Program-made: the position numbers and the translations under genes
Notes under the pieces: generated by a model
Told to the model about the DNA's origin: nothing
Databases searched by the model: none
Seen by the model: the letters and a program-made list of their open reading frames with translations, nothing else
From: JBAVVD01 sp049697115
GTDB taxonomy: Bacteria; Acidobacteriota; Aminicenantia; Aminicenantales; UBA4085
Assembly (NCBI GenBank): GCA_049697115.1
Contig: JBAVVD010000079.1
Coordinates: 1-9,343 of the forward strand
Direction of reading: 5' to 3'
DNA length: 9,343 nucleotides
In this document: positions 1 through 7,144 of the stretch, one piece after another
Numbering within the stretch: position 1 is the first letter of the stretch
Layout: the number at the start of each line of letters is the position of its first letter

Positions 1-59
1 TTCACGTTGCTAAGAATAGGACATATTCATGTTGCCTTGACATTAAAATCAAAATAATG

Positions 60-88
60 TTGACAAAATATAAATGAAGAAATAGAAT
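60..88 (+). promoter_or_regulatory. Sigma70-type promoter
   Basis: A perfect -35 hexamer TTGACA (60-65) is followed after 17 bases by TAGAAT (83-88), a five-of-six match to the -10 consensus. Transcription would start near 95. The surrounding sequence is AT-rich, as expected for a strong promoter. It lies about 200 bases upstream of the threonine dehydrogenase start, so it gives either a long leader for that gene or a separate short transcript ending at the hairpin at 164-195. Seen in sequence; activity is inferred. Confidence 0.65.
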
Positions 89-163
89 GCGCACATGTTT
101 TTATGAATAGATGCATTTCAAGATTTCTTGATGGGATGCATACTATCCACAATGACCACCACC

Positions 164-195
164 ACGGCGGTTTAATCCGCCGTATATCTCTTTTT
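164..195 (+). terminator. Candidate Rho-independent terminator or attenuator
   Basis: A perfect 7-bp stem ACGGCGG (164-170) / CCGCCGT (177-183) closes a 6-base loop TTTAAT. The 3' side runs into ATATCTCTTTTT (184-195), a U-rich tract in RNA. On the opposite strand no T-run follows the stem, so it is oriented for + strand transcripts. It lies between the promoter at 60-88 and the gene starting at 296, so it would either end a short RNA or attenuate the dehydrogenase leader. The U-tract is interrupted by A and C, so termination may be partial. Confidence 0.55.
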
Positions 196-284
196 CCCCA
201 AAAAACCTTTTTAAGTCAATAAAGTCTGCGCTGTATTCTCAATGTGGACAGCGATGCGACTGTTTGTCGAACTGGATGTCGAAT

Positions 285-290
285 GGGAGG
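285..290 (+). promoter_or_regulatory. Ribosome binding site fixing the start at 296
   Basis: GGGAGG lies five bases before the ATG at 296. An upstream in-frame ATG at 242 would add 18 residues (beginning MWTAMRLF) that precede the Rossmann beta-strand and have no place in the family, and it has no comparable Shine-Dalgarno sequence. The 296 start puts the glycine-rich NAD motif at residues 8-14, as usual for the family. Confidence 0.7.
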
Positions 291-295
291 ATCTT

Positions 296-1291
296 ATGAA
301 AGAAGTGCTTGTAATCGGAGCCGCAGGGCAAGTCGGATCAGAGTTGACCATGGTTCTGCGACACAGATATGGATGTGATCATGTTGTGGCCGGCTGGCAT
401 GTCACTCCCTTGAGTCATGAATTGCGTGTTTCCGGCCCTTATGAGATGGTGGATTGCTTGAATGAACATCTGCTGGCCCGCGTCATCAAGGAGCATAAAA
501 TCCAGACAGTATATCATCTGGCCGCCATCCTTTCCGCGGCTGCGGAGGACGACCCTAGGAAAGCCTGGGATGTGAATATCCGGGGTGTCTTGAATGTGCT
601 GGAAGTCGCCAGGGAGTTCCAATGTTCGGTTTTTATCCCCAGCTCAATCGGGGCTTTCGGCCCGACCACCCCCAAAGACCGGACTCCCCAGAATACCGTG
701 CAACGTCCGGATACGATTTACGGAGTGTCAAAAGTTTCCGGTGAACTCCTGGGTGATTTCTACTTCAGAAAATACAGAGTGGATGTCCGAGGTCTTCGGT
801 ATCCGGGGCTAGTCTCCACCGTCACTTTACCGGGCGGAGGCACGACGAATTATGCCGTGGAAATCTTCTACAAAGCCCTTTTAGAAGGAAAATTTACCTG
901 TTATCTGAGACCGGATACTTATCTGGACATGATGTATATGCCGGATGCAATTCGGGCAGCGATAGAACTCATGAAAAGCAACCCGGAAAAGCTCAAGCAC
1001 AGGAACTCTTACAATGTCACGGCCATGAGTTTTTGTCCGGAGGAGGTTGCCGCTGAGATCCGGAGGTTCCTCCCGGATTTTGTCATGGACTATGATGTGA
1101 ACCCGGTTAAACAGTCCATCGCGGATTCCTGGCCAAACAGTATAGATGACAGTGTGGCCAGAGAGGAATGGGGCTGGAGCCCTCGATTCGATCTCCAGAG
1201 TATGACAAAAGATATGCTAGAGGTTCTCTCGAAGAGATTTGGCCTGTGGGAGAAGATCTTCAGTCATAGAAACTTTGACAAGTATGAATAA
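296..1291 (+). CDS. L-threonine 3-dehydrogenase, SDR type (NAD-dependent epimerase/dehydratase fold)
   Basis: This 331-residue cytosolic enzyme probably oxidises L-threonine with NAD+ to 2-amino-3-ketobutyrate, the first step of threonine breakdown to glycine and acetyl-CoA. An N-terminal Rossmann fold carries GAAGQVG (residues 8-14). HLAAILSA (74-81) and WDVNIRG (91-97) follow. The active-site Ser is in the SSIGAFGP segment (116-123), and the catalytic Tyr142 and Lys146 are in YGVSK. LPGGGTTNYAVEIFY (178-192) and DMMYMPDA (211-218) are hallmarks of the short-chain (not zinc-dependent) threonine dehydrogenases and separate it from sugar-nucleotide epimerases. The length fits the family. The usual partner, 2-amino-3-ketobutyrate CoA ligase (kbl), is not in the window. 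A promoter at 60-88 and a hairpin at 164-195 lie upstream. The upstream ATG at 242 was rejected because of the Shine-Dalgarno at 285-290. Confidence 0.88.
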   Translation: MKEVLVIGAAGQVGSELTMVLRHRYGCDHVVAGWHVTPLSHELRVSGPYEMVDCLNEHLLARVIKEHKIQTVYHLAAILSAAAEDDPRKAWDVNIRGVLNVLEVAREFQCSVFIPSSIGAFGPTTPKDRTPQNTVQRPDTIYGVSKVSGELLGDFYFRKYRVDVRGLRYPGLVSTVTLPGGGTTNYAVEIFYKALLEGKFTCYLRPDTYLDMMYMPDAIRAAIELMKSNPEKLKHRNSYNVTAMSFCPEEVAAEIRRFLPDFVMDYDVNPVKQSIADSWPNSIDDSVAREEWGWSPRFDLQSMTKDMLEVLSKRFGLWEKIFSHRNFDKYE

Positions 1292-1343
1292 AGTTAGCGG
1301 AATTCCAGCGTCCTATCGGTAATTTCATGAGTCCGACCTCGCA

Positions 1344-1371
1344 TTGACAATCCATACTTGAATGTTATAAT
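1344..1371 (+). promoter_or_regulatory. Perfect-consensus sigma70 promoter for the downstream operon
   Basis: TTGACA (1344-1349) and TATAAT (1366-1371) are both perfect matches to the consensus, separated by 16 bases. Transcription would start around 1377-1378, only four to five bases before the ATG at 1382. The promoter overlaps an in-frame upstream TTG (1358), which argues against that TTG being the start codon. It sits 52 bases after the dehydrogenase stop and separates that gene from the phosphodiesterase operon. Confidence 0.8.
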
Positions 1372-1381
1372 TACTCAGTTT

Positions 1382-2674
1382 ATGTCTATCTTCAAGAAAA
1401 AAAAGAAAAACCTAGCCTGCGTCATCGGTCTGGACGGGGTTCCATACAGCCTTCTCCTCGACCTGGCCCAGAAGGGCATTATGTCCGCCACGGCGAGACT
1501 GATTGATTCCGAGCACCTCCATAAAATGAAAGCCAGCCTGCCCGAAATCTCCGCTGTGAGCTGGACCGACTTCATGACCGGCACCAATGCCGGCACCCAC
1601 GGCATTTTCGGTTTTACGGACTTTAAACCCGATTCCTACGAAATCCGTTTCCCCAACTTTCTGGACTTGAAAAAGGAGACCTTCTGGGATTTACTCAACG
1701 CGCGCGGTAAAAAATGCATCATCATCAACCAGCCCGCGACCTATCCGGCCCGTAAAATCAACGGCGTCCTCATTTCCGGATTTGTGGCCATTGAAATAAC
1801 CAAGGCCGTATATCCGCTCTCTCTGGCCGCTCCCCTCGAACAGATGGGCTATCAGATAGACATCGACACAATCCGATCGCGTGAAAACCCCAATTTTCTC
1901 TGGCAGGAACTGATCAAGACTCTCTCGGGAAGACAGAAAGCCCTCAACTACTTCTGGGAGGAAGAATGGGATTATTTTGAATTCGTTATTACCGGCACGG
2001 ACCGACTGCATCACTTCTTGTGGAATGCGTATAAAGACAAGAACCATCCCCATCATCAAAATTTTCTTGAGTATTACCGTCAGATCGACCGGCTCATCAA
2101 TAAAATCTTCACGGCTTTCCGCAAGATAGCGGACAGCGAAGAAAACATTTTTATTCTTTCCGACCACGGTTTCACTGGAATTGAGCAGGAAGTCTACCTC
2201 AACGCCTGGCTGGAAAAAGAAAAATATTTAAAATTCACAAGTTCCTCCCCTAAAGGACTGGAAGACATATCCCCAAAATCGCTGGCCTTTGCCCTTGATC
2301 CCAACCGCATCTATCTCAACCTGAAAAGACGATTCCCGAAGGGATGTGTCAGAGCCTCTGAACAGAAAGCCCTTAAAGAAGAAATCCAGCATAAGCTGGA
2401 AAAGCTGGAATACCAGGGAAAGAAAGTCGTCCGGAAAGTCTTTCCGGCCAAAGATATATATTCAGGTTCCCTGCTTTCGGAGGGTCCAGACCTCCTCGTT
2501 CTGTCTGAACCTGGCTTCGACATGAAAGGTTCGGTGAAGAAAAAAGATGTTTTTGGACGGACCAGCCTCCAGGGCATGCACACCTGGGACGACGCCTTTT
2601 TTCTGGCAAAGAATAAATATGGAGAAAACCTGGCCATCTCAGACCTGGCACAAATCATCTTGAATTTGTTTTGA
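1382..2674 (+). CDS. Alkaline-phosphatase-superfamily protein, type I phosphodiesterase/nucleotide pyrophosphatase-like (paralogue 1, compact, no signal peptide)
   Basis: This 430-residue member of the AP superfamily (nucleotide pyrophosphatase/phosphodiesterase branch) should be a two-metal phosphodiesterase or phosphatase; the substrate is unknown. The expected ligands are all visible: Asp18 in GLDG, Ser57 at the nucleophile position in LPEISAVSW, Asp207/His211 in TDRLHHFLW, Asp261/His262 in SDHGF, and His400 in GMHTWDD. No signal peptide is present; the N-terminus is a lysine run (residues 5-9) leading straight into the first beta-strand, so it is probably cytosolic. It is shorter than the next two paralogues because it lacks their ~150-residue insert between the Ser and the TDxxxH motif. 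The start at ATG 1382 is preferred over TTG 1358, which overlaps the promoter; the message would then have almost no leader and no Shine-Dalgarno. Its stop lies 56 bases before the next chosen start. Confidence 0.82.
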   Translation: MSIFKKKKKNLACVIGLDGVPYSLLLDLAQKGIMSATARLIDSEHLHKMKASLPEISAVSWTDFMTGTNAGTHGIFGFTDFKPDSYEIRFPNFLDLKKETFWDLLNARGKKCIIINQPATYPARKINGVLISGFVAIEITKAVYPLSLAAPLEQMGYQIDIDTIRSRENPNFLWQELIKTLSGRQKALNYFWEEEWDYFEFVITGTDRLHHFLWNAYKDKNHPHHQNFLEYYRQIDRLINKIFTAFRKIADSEENIFILSDHGFTGIEQEVYLNAWLEKEKYLKFTSSSPKGLEDISPKSLAFALDPNRIYLNLKRRFPKGCVRASEQKALKEEIQHKLEKLEYQGKKVVRKVFPAKDIYSGSLLSEGPDLLVLSEPGFDMKGSVKKKDVFGRTSLQGMHTWDDAFFLAKNKYGENLAISDLAQIILNLF

Positions 2675-2730
2675 CTCATGAAGAAACAGAACAATCCAGC
2701 ATCCATTTATCGATCCACATATTTAAATCC

Positions 2731-4872
2731 ATGAGAGCCAAAACCTCAGAATACCAATGGTTGAAGTCCGCCGCTGTTTTTTTTTCGCTGCTTTTCCTGG
2801 CCCTTCCCCTGAGGGCCTATATCGGCCCGGGAGCCGGTTTCGCCTTTCTCTCTTCATTCCTTGTCCTTTTTCTCACATTCTTTCTGGCTATTTTTTCTTT
2901 TCTTTCCTGGCCCTTCCGGCTGCTCTTCCGGCTGATTCGTGGAAAAAAGGCCTATAAAAAGAGCAAAGTCAAGAGGGTTGTTATTCTCGGCCTGGACGGT
3001 CTCGCACCGGAGCTTACGGAAAAATACATGGCCAAAGGGAAGCTCCCCCATTTTTCGCGCCTCATGAATCAAGGGACCTATGTCCGGCTGCAAACGACAA
3101 CTCCAGCCATTTCTCCTGTTGCCTGGTCTTCATTTATGACCGGCTCGAATCCTTCTAAACACAACATCTTTGATTTTCTCAGCCGCGACCCCAGAACTTA
3201 CCTTCCGGACCTCTCCTCTGCCCGAATCGGAAAGCCAAAAAGAGTTCTCTCTCTCGGGAAGTACAACATTCCCTTCTCCAAACCGGAAATCAGAGGAATG
3301 AGAAAGAGCATTCCTTTCTGGAAAATCCTGGGCGATCATGGAATCTTCAGCACCATCCTGAGAGTCCCCATCACGTTCCCTCCCGAAAAATTCAGAGGCC
3401 ACCTTCTGTCCGGCATGTGTGCACCTGACCTCAAAGGAAGCCAGGGGACGTTCTCCTTCTATACAACAAATGAAGATAAAATAAAAAGACGCGAAGGGGG
3501 AATCAACATTCCTGTGAAGATTCACGGGAACGGAATCGAAACCACCATTTCTGGGCCGGAAAATTCCCTGCTTAAAAAAACTGAAGAAATCCGGCTTCCC
3601 ATGAAAATCATTCTCGACAGGGAAAAAGAGGAAGCCCGCGTGGAGGTCTCGGGACAGAAATTCAAGCTCAAGAAAGAGACTTTTTCGCCTTGGATCAGGC
3701 TCACCTTTCGTCCCGGACTGGGAATGAAGATAAAAGCCATTTGCCGGTTTTTCATCTCTCAGATGCAGCCCCATTTTGAGATGTACATGACACCGTTAAA
3801 CATCGACCCAGAAAAGCCCGCCCTTCCCCTCACGCATCCTTTTGTTTATTCCGTCTACCTGGCAAAACTCCTGGGCAGTTTCATCACTCTTGGAGAAGCC
3901 AATGACACCTGGGCCCTCAACGAAGGAGCGCTCCCGGAGCAGGCCTTTTTAGAACTGACCTACGCCAACCACAAAGAATGGGAAGCCATGCTTTTCAACG
4001 CCCTGGGTAAAACCAAAAAAGGAATTGTCGTTTGTGTTTTTGAGACAACCGACAGTATCCAGCACATGTTCTGGCGCTATCTGGACAAAACCCATCCGGC
4101 GTTCCGGACCGGCCCGGCCCAAATGAGCGCTAAAGTCATCGATGATCTCTATCAGAAAATGGATAGCCTTGTTGGAAAAGTATGGGAGAAACTGGACCCA
4201 CAGAGCCTTCTGATGGTCATGTCCGACCACGGCTTTCAATCATTCCGCCGGGGAGTCAACCTCAACTCCTGGCTCCATGAGAATGGCTACCTGGCGCTCA
4301 AAGCCGGCAACAGGACGAGCGAAGAATGGTACAGAGATGTCGACTGGGAAAAGACAAAGGCCTATGCCCTCGGGCTGGGAGGTCTTTACATCAACCAGAA
4401 AGGTAGAGAGGCCAGAGGAGCTGTCCGCCCGGGAGAAGAGACAAACGTTTTGAAGGCTGAGCTCGCCGGCAAGCTCCACGGCCTTAAAGACGAATCCACG
4501 GGGAATGTCGCCATCAACTGTGTCTTTGACCGCGACCGAATCTATCAGGGCCCTTACACGGAGAATGCCCCTGACCTCATTGTCGGCTACAACAGCGGCT
4601 ATCGCGCTTCATGGGATTCTGTGACCGGAAAGGTTACGGAGTCCGTTTTTGAAGATAACAACAAATCCTGGAGCGGCGACCACTGCATCGACCCGGCCTG
4701 TGTTCCGGGCGTCTTTTTCTGCAGCCAAAAGATAAAAACCGGAACACCGTCCATCATGGACATCGCGCCCACCGTCCTCGATCTCTTCGGCATCCCGATT
4801 CCTTCTTATATGGACGGACATCCCTTGACCGAGGGACAGCCGTCCGGCACCGCCCGCGGAGAACAGAAATAA
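2731..4872 (+). CDS. Membrane-anchored alkaline-phosphatase-superfamily protein, type I phosphodiesterase/nucleotide pyrophosphatase-like (paralogue 2)
   Basis: This 713-residue AP-superfamily enzyme carries an N-terminal membrane module. Residues 12-29 form a signal-peptide-like hydrophobic segment ending in LPLRA, then comes YIGPGAG (30-36), then a long hydrophobic helix (about 37-60) and a basic stretch RLIRGKKAYKK (67-77 region). The catalytic domain begins at KRVVILGLDG, with Asp89, Ser128 in TPAISPVAW, Asp441/His445 in TDSIQHMFW, Asp499/His500 in SDHGF and His651 in SGDH. Residues about 250-350 form an insert shared with the next protein but missing from the first paralogue. By the positive-inside rule the basic stretch, and so the catalytic domain, would face the cytoplasm. 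An in-frame TTG at 2671 overlaps the preceding stop and would add 20 polar residues; neither start has a clear Shine-Dalgarno, so ATG 2731 was chosen because it gives a better signal segment. Substrate unknown. Confidence 0.8.
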   Translation: MRAKTSEYQWLKSAAVFFSLLFLALPLRAYIGPGAGFAFLSSFLVLFLTFFLAIFSFLSWPFRLLFRLIRGKKAYKKSKVKRVVILGLDGLAPELTEKYMAKGKLPHFSRLMNQGTYVRLQTTTPAISPVAWSSFMTGSNPSKHNIFDFLSRDPRTYLPDLSSARIGKPKRVLSLGKYNIPFSKPEIRGMRKSIPFWKILGDHGIFSTILRVPITFPPEKFRGHLLSGMCAPDLKGSQGTFSFYTTNEDKIKRREGGINIPVKIHGNGIETTISGPENSLLKKTEEIRLPMKIILDREKEEARVEVSGQKFKLKKETFSPWIRLTFRPGLGMKIKAICRFFISQMQPHFEMYMTPLNIDPEKPALPLTHPFVYSVYLAKLLGSFITLGEANDTWALNEGALPEQAFLELTYANHKEWEAMLFNALGKTKKGIVVCVFETTDSIQHMFWRYLDKTHPAFRTGPAQMSAKVIDDLYQKMDSLVGKVWEKLDPQSLLMVMSDHGFQSFRRGVNLNSWLHENGYLALKAGNRTSEEWYRDVDWEKTKAYALGLGGLYINQKGREARGAVRPGEETNVLKAELAGKLHGLKDESTGNVAINCVFDRDRIYQGPYTENAPDLIVGYNSGYRASWDSVTGKVTESVFEDNNKSWSGDHCIDPACVPGVFFCSQKIKTGTPSIMDIAPTVLDLFGIPIPSYMDGHPLTEGQPSGTARGEQK

Positions 4873-6848
4873 TGGACCGCAGAGATTTTATCAAATATGG
4901 GCTCGGAGCAGCCTCGCTTCTCGCTCTGGGGACACGCGACACATTCGTCACCCGCGTTTATGGAAAAAAAGAAACCTCAAAAAAGATGCTTATCCTCGGG
5001 CTCGACGGAGTGGATCCTCATCTTGTGAACGTCTGGATGGGACAGGGAAAACTCCCCGCTTTCCGGCGCCTGGCCGCCCAGGGCGGATTTCGCAGGCTTG
5101 AAACCAGCATCCCCCCACAGAGCCCGGTCGCCTGGTCGAACTTCATCGCCGGCACAAATCCCGGCGGTCACGCCATTTTTGATTTCATTCACCGCGACCC
5201 GAAAACCTACTTCCCTGTCTTCTCCGGAACAGCCACATCGGAAGCCTCCAGCACCATCCGTCTGGGAAACCTCGTCCTTCCCCTCAAAGGGGGGAAGGTC
5301 GAGAATCTGCGCCGGGGAAAGGCCTTCTGGCAAATTTTAGAGGAGTACGATATTCCCGCCACGATTTTTAAAATCCCGGCCAATTACCCTCCGGTACCCA
5401 CAACACAGAGAACCCTCTCCGGGATGGGAACGCCGGACCTGCTCGGATACTATGGCTATTTCCGGTATTACACAACCGAATCCAAGGAAATTAAGGAGGA
5501 CATCGGAGGCGGCGAGGTCCATCAAGTTTATGTCATCGGAAATCGTGTGGATGCCAGGATTCCCGGCCCAGTGAATACGTATAAAAAAGACAGACCGGCC
5601 ACAGAGATTGAATTCAGAGTCTATATCGATCCCCAATATCCTGTGGTCAAAATCACCATTCAGGGCCAGGAATTTATCCTCAGAGAACGGGAATGGAGCG
5701 GATGGAAAAGAATTCGCTTCAACCTGATCCCCACGCAGAGCGTGAGCGGCATCTGCATGTTTTTCCTCAAGGAAGTCCGGCCCCACTTCAAACTCTATGT
5801 CTCTCCGATCAACATTGATCCGGCCGATGCCGCCCTTCCTATTTCCACTCCAGATTCCTATGCCGAGTCATTGGAAAAACGATTCGGCCCATTTTTCACC
5901 AGAGGCTTTCCGGCCGACACCAATGCCCTGGACAATGATGTCCTGGACGAAGGCGAGTTCCTGGCCCAGGACGATTTTGTGCTTCAAGAAAACCGGGCCA
6001 TGTTGGACTATGAGCTGGACCGATTTGAGTCTGGCCTTCTCTTTTATTACTTCATGAATACGGACCAGCGCCAGCACATGTTCTGGCGTCTGTTCGATGA
6101 GCAGCATCCCGCTCACGATCCCCTTCTCTCCTCCCGATACGGAAAAGCCGTCGAGAACATCTATATCGAAGCGGACCGGATTCTGGACCGTGTCCTGAAT
6201 AAAATTGACAGGGACACGGTCCTCATCGTCATGTCGGATCACGGCTTCAACTCGTTCCGCTGGAGCTTTAACCTCAACACCTGGCTTAAAGAAAACGGCT
6301 ACCACACGCTGATCCATCCATGGAAACAGGAACATACTTCCTTATTCGAAAATACGGATTGGTCACGGACAAAAGCCTACGGCTTGGGTTTGAACGGCCT
6401 CTACATCAACGAAAAAGGGAGAGAGACGGAGGGCCGTGTTGCCCCCGGAGCGGAAAAAGAGAATCTCATCCGGGAGATTGCCCGCAAACTGGAAGAGTAT
6501 GTCGATCCCAAGACTGGTGAAAGAGTCATCCGCAGAGCTTTCGTCGCCAGGGATGTTTATACCGGCCCGTATGTCCAGGAGGCTCCGGACATCATCCTCG
6601 GATTTAACCGCGGTTACCGGATTTCCTTTAAATCACCACTCGGAAAATTTCCAAAGGATATCATTGAAGCCAACACCGCTAAATGGAGCGGCGACCATAT
6701 GGGAGCCCCGGAAATCATTCCGGGAATACTTGTGGCGAATCGGAAAATCAAACCCGACTTTCCGGCCCTCTATGACGTCACAGCCACAATTCTCGATGTC
6801 TTCCAGATAGAGAAGCCGAAGGCGATGATCGGCAGAACCATATTTTAG
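4872..6848 (+). CDS. Tat-targeted alkaline-phosphatase-superfamily protein, type I phosphodiesterase/nucleotide pyrophosphatase-like (paralogue 3)
   Basis: This 658-residue paralogue is closest to its upstream neighbour. It opens with a twin-arginine signal: MDRRDFIKYG (1-10) followed by LGAASLLALG (11-20), so it is probably exported folded with its metals. Cleavage may fall around residues 29-33, but no clean AxA site is visible. The catalytic core runs from MLILGLDG with Asp45, Ser84 in IPPQSPVAW, Asp398/His402 in TDQRQHMFW, Asp456/His457 in SDHGF and His609 in SGDHMG. A beta-rich insert at about 215-315 matches that of the preceding protein (HFKLYVSPINIDP here, HFEMYMTPLNIDP there). The start ATG overlaps the preceding TAA by one base (TAATG), implying translational coupling; GGAGA at 4858-4862 is a plausible ribosome binding site. 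All catalytic ligands are present, so it is expected to be active. Substrate unknown. Confidence 0.83.
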   Translation: MDRRDFIKYGLGAASLLALGTRDTFVTRVYGKKETSKKMLILGLDGVDPHLVNVWMGQGKLPAFRRLAAQGGFRRLETSIPPQSPVAWSNFIAGTNPGGHAIFDFIHRDPKTYFPVFSGTATSEASSTIRLGNLVLPLKGGKVENLRRGKAFWQILEEYDIPATIFKIPANYPPVPTTQRTLSGMGTPDLLGYYGYFRYYTTESKEIKEDIGGGEVHQVYVIGNRVDARIPGPVNTYKKDRPATEIEFRVYIDPQYPVVKITIQGQEFILREREWSGWKRIRFNLIPTQSVSGICMFFLKEVRPHFKLYVSPINIDPADAALPISTPDSYAESLEKRFGPFFTRGFPADTNALDNDVLDEGEFLAQDDFVLQENRAMLDYELDRFESGLLFYYFMNTDQRQHMFWRLFDEQHPAHDPLLSSRYGKAVENIYIEADRILDRVLNKIDRDTVLIVMSDHGFNSFRWSFNLNTWLKENGYHTLIHPWKQEHTSLFENTDWSRTKAYGLGLNGLYINEKGRETEGRVAPGAEKENLIREIARKLEEYVDPKTGERVIRRAFVARDVYTGPYVQEAPDIILGFNRGYRISFKSPLGKFPKDIIEANTAKWSGDHMGAPEIIPGILVANRKIKPDFPALYDVTATILDVFQIEKPKAMIGRTIF

Positions 6849-6860
6849 TGGAGGCGACAC

Positions 6861-7052
6861 ATGGGCAAAGAAAAAATCAAACTGGATAAAAGCCTGATGG
6901 AGAAAGTCAAAAAATACGCGGCCCTGGCCGGGTATTCCTCTCCAGAAGAATTCATCACCCATTGCCTGGAGAAAGAGATGTCCAAGCTCGAAGAGGCCGA
7001 TTCCGAGGAAGACATCAAGAAAAAACTCAAAGGATTGGGGTACATCTCATAA
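6861..7052 (+). CDS. Small ribbon-helix-helix-like protein
   Basis: This 63-residue protein starts 12 bases after the third phosphodiesterase and is preceded by a strong Shine-Dalgarno GGAGG (6850-6854). The pattern KIKLD (5-9), helix 11-23, AGYSSPEEF turn (23-31), and helix 28-44 fits the beta-alpha-alpha layout of CopG/Arc ribbon-helix-helix domains, which dimerise and usually bind DNA. After an acidic linker (EEADSEED, 44-51) it ends in KKKLKGLGYIS (53-63). It has no toxin partner beside it, so it is not obviously an antitoxin. It could autoregulate the operon, or be an accessory subunit of the enzymes encoded around it. The fold call rests on pattern only. Confidence 0.62.
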   Translation: MGKEKIKLDKSLMEKVKKYAALAGYSSPEEFITHCLEKEMSKLEEADSEEDIKKKLKGLGYIS

Positions 7053-7139
7053 ACAGTTCCATCGGAAGATCCGGACAATGGACGACATCCGAGGAGTTCA
7101 ATGACGAACGGATGGATTGCAGACGATCGATGAGCTTTA

Positions 7140-7144
7140 AAGGA
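7140..7144 (+). promoter_or_regulatory. Ribosome binding site for the Oxa1-like gene
   Basis: AAGGA ends eight bases before the ATG at 7153. It supports that start after a 100-base gap in which no other gene, promoter or convincing terminator was seen. Confidence 0.55.

Noticed and set aside
37..42. A second TTGACA upstream of the chosen promoter
   Set aside because: No -10-like hexamer lies 16-18 bases downstream; that position is occupied by the second TTGACA at 60-65.
103..222. A 39-codon reading frame with clustered His codons (HNDHHH) just before the hairpin, resembling a his-operon leader peptide
   Set aside because: It has no Shine-Dalgarno, it does not stop before the hairpin but runs through it, and histidine control of a threonine dehydrogenase makes little sense. 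The ACC/CAC repeat is more simply chance.
1292..1343. GGAATTCC palindrome (1299-1306) as a terminator after the dehydrogenase
   Set aside because: It has no loop or T-tract and the stem is too short. Some read-through from the dehydrogenase into the operon cannot be excluded.
1399..1405. A AAA AAG slippery heptamer in the zero frame within the lysine run of paralogue 1
   Set aside because: It lies only six codons after the start, no stimulatory Shine-Dalgarno or stem-loop is evident, and the -1 frame stops after about 33 codons with no recognisable product. An incidental effect of a poly-lysine stretch is likelier.
2678..2734. Short frame of 18 codons (starting MKKQNNPAS) between paralogues 1 and 2
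   Set aside because: It has no Shine-Dalgarno and no similarity to anything recognised. It overlaps the next start by a few bases, which happens readily by chance.
3130..3774. Long antisense open frame (214 codons) opposite paralogue 2, and a 161-codon antisense frame at 7600-8085
   Set aside because: They lie opposite well-supported coding sequence, have low-complexity or unfamiliar translations and no ribosome binding sites. They are shadows of the codon bias on the + strand.
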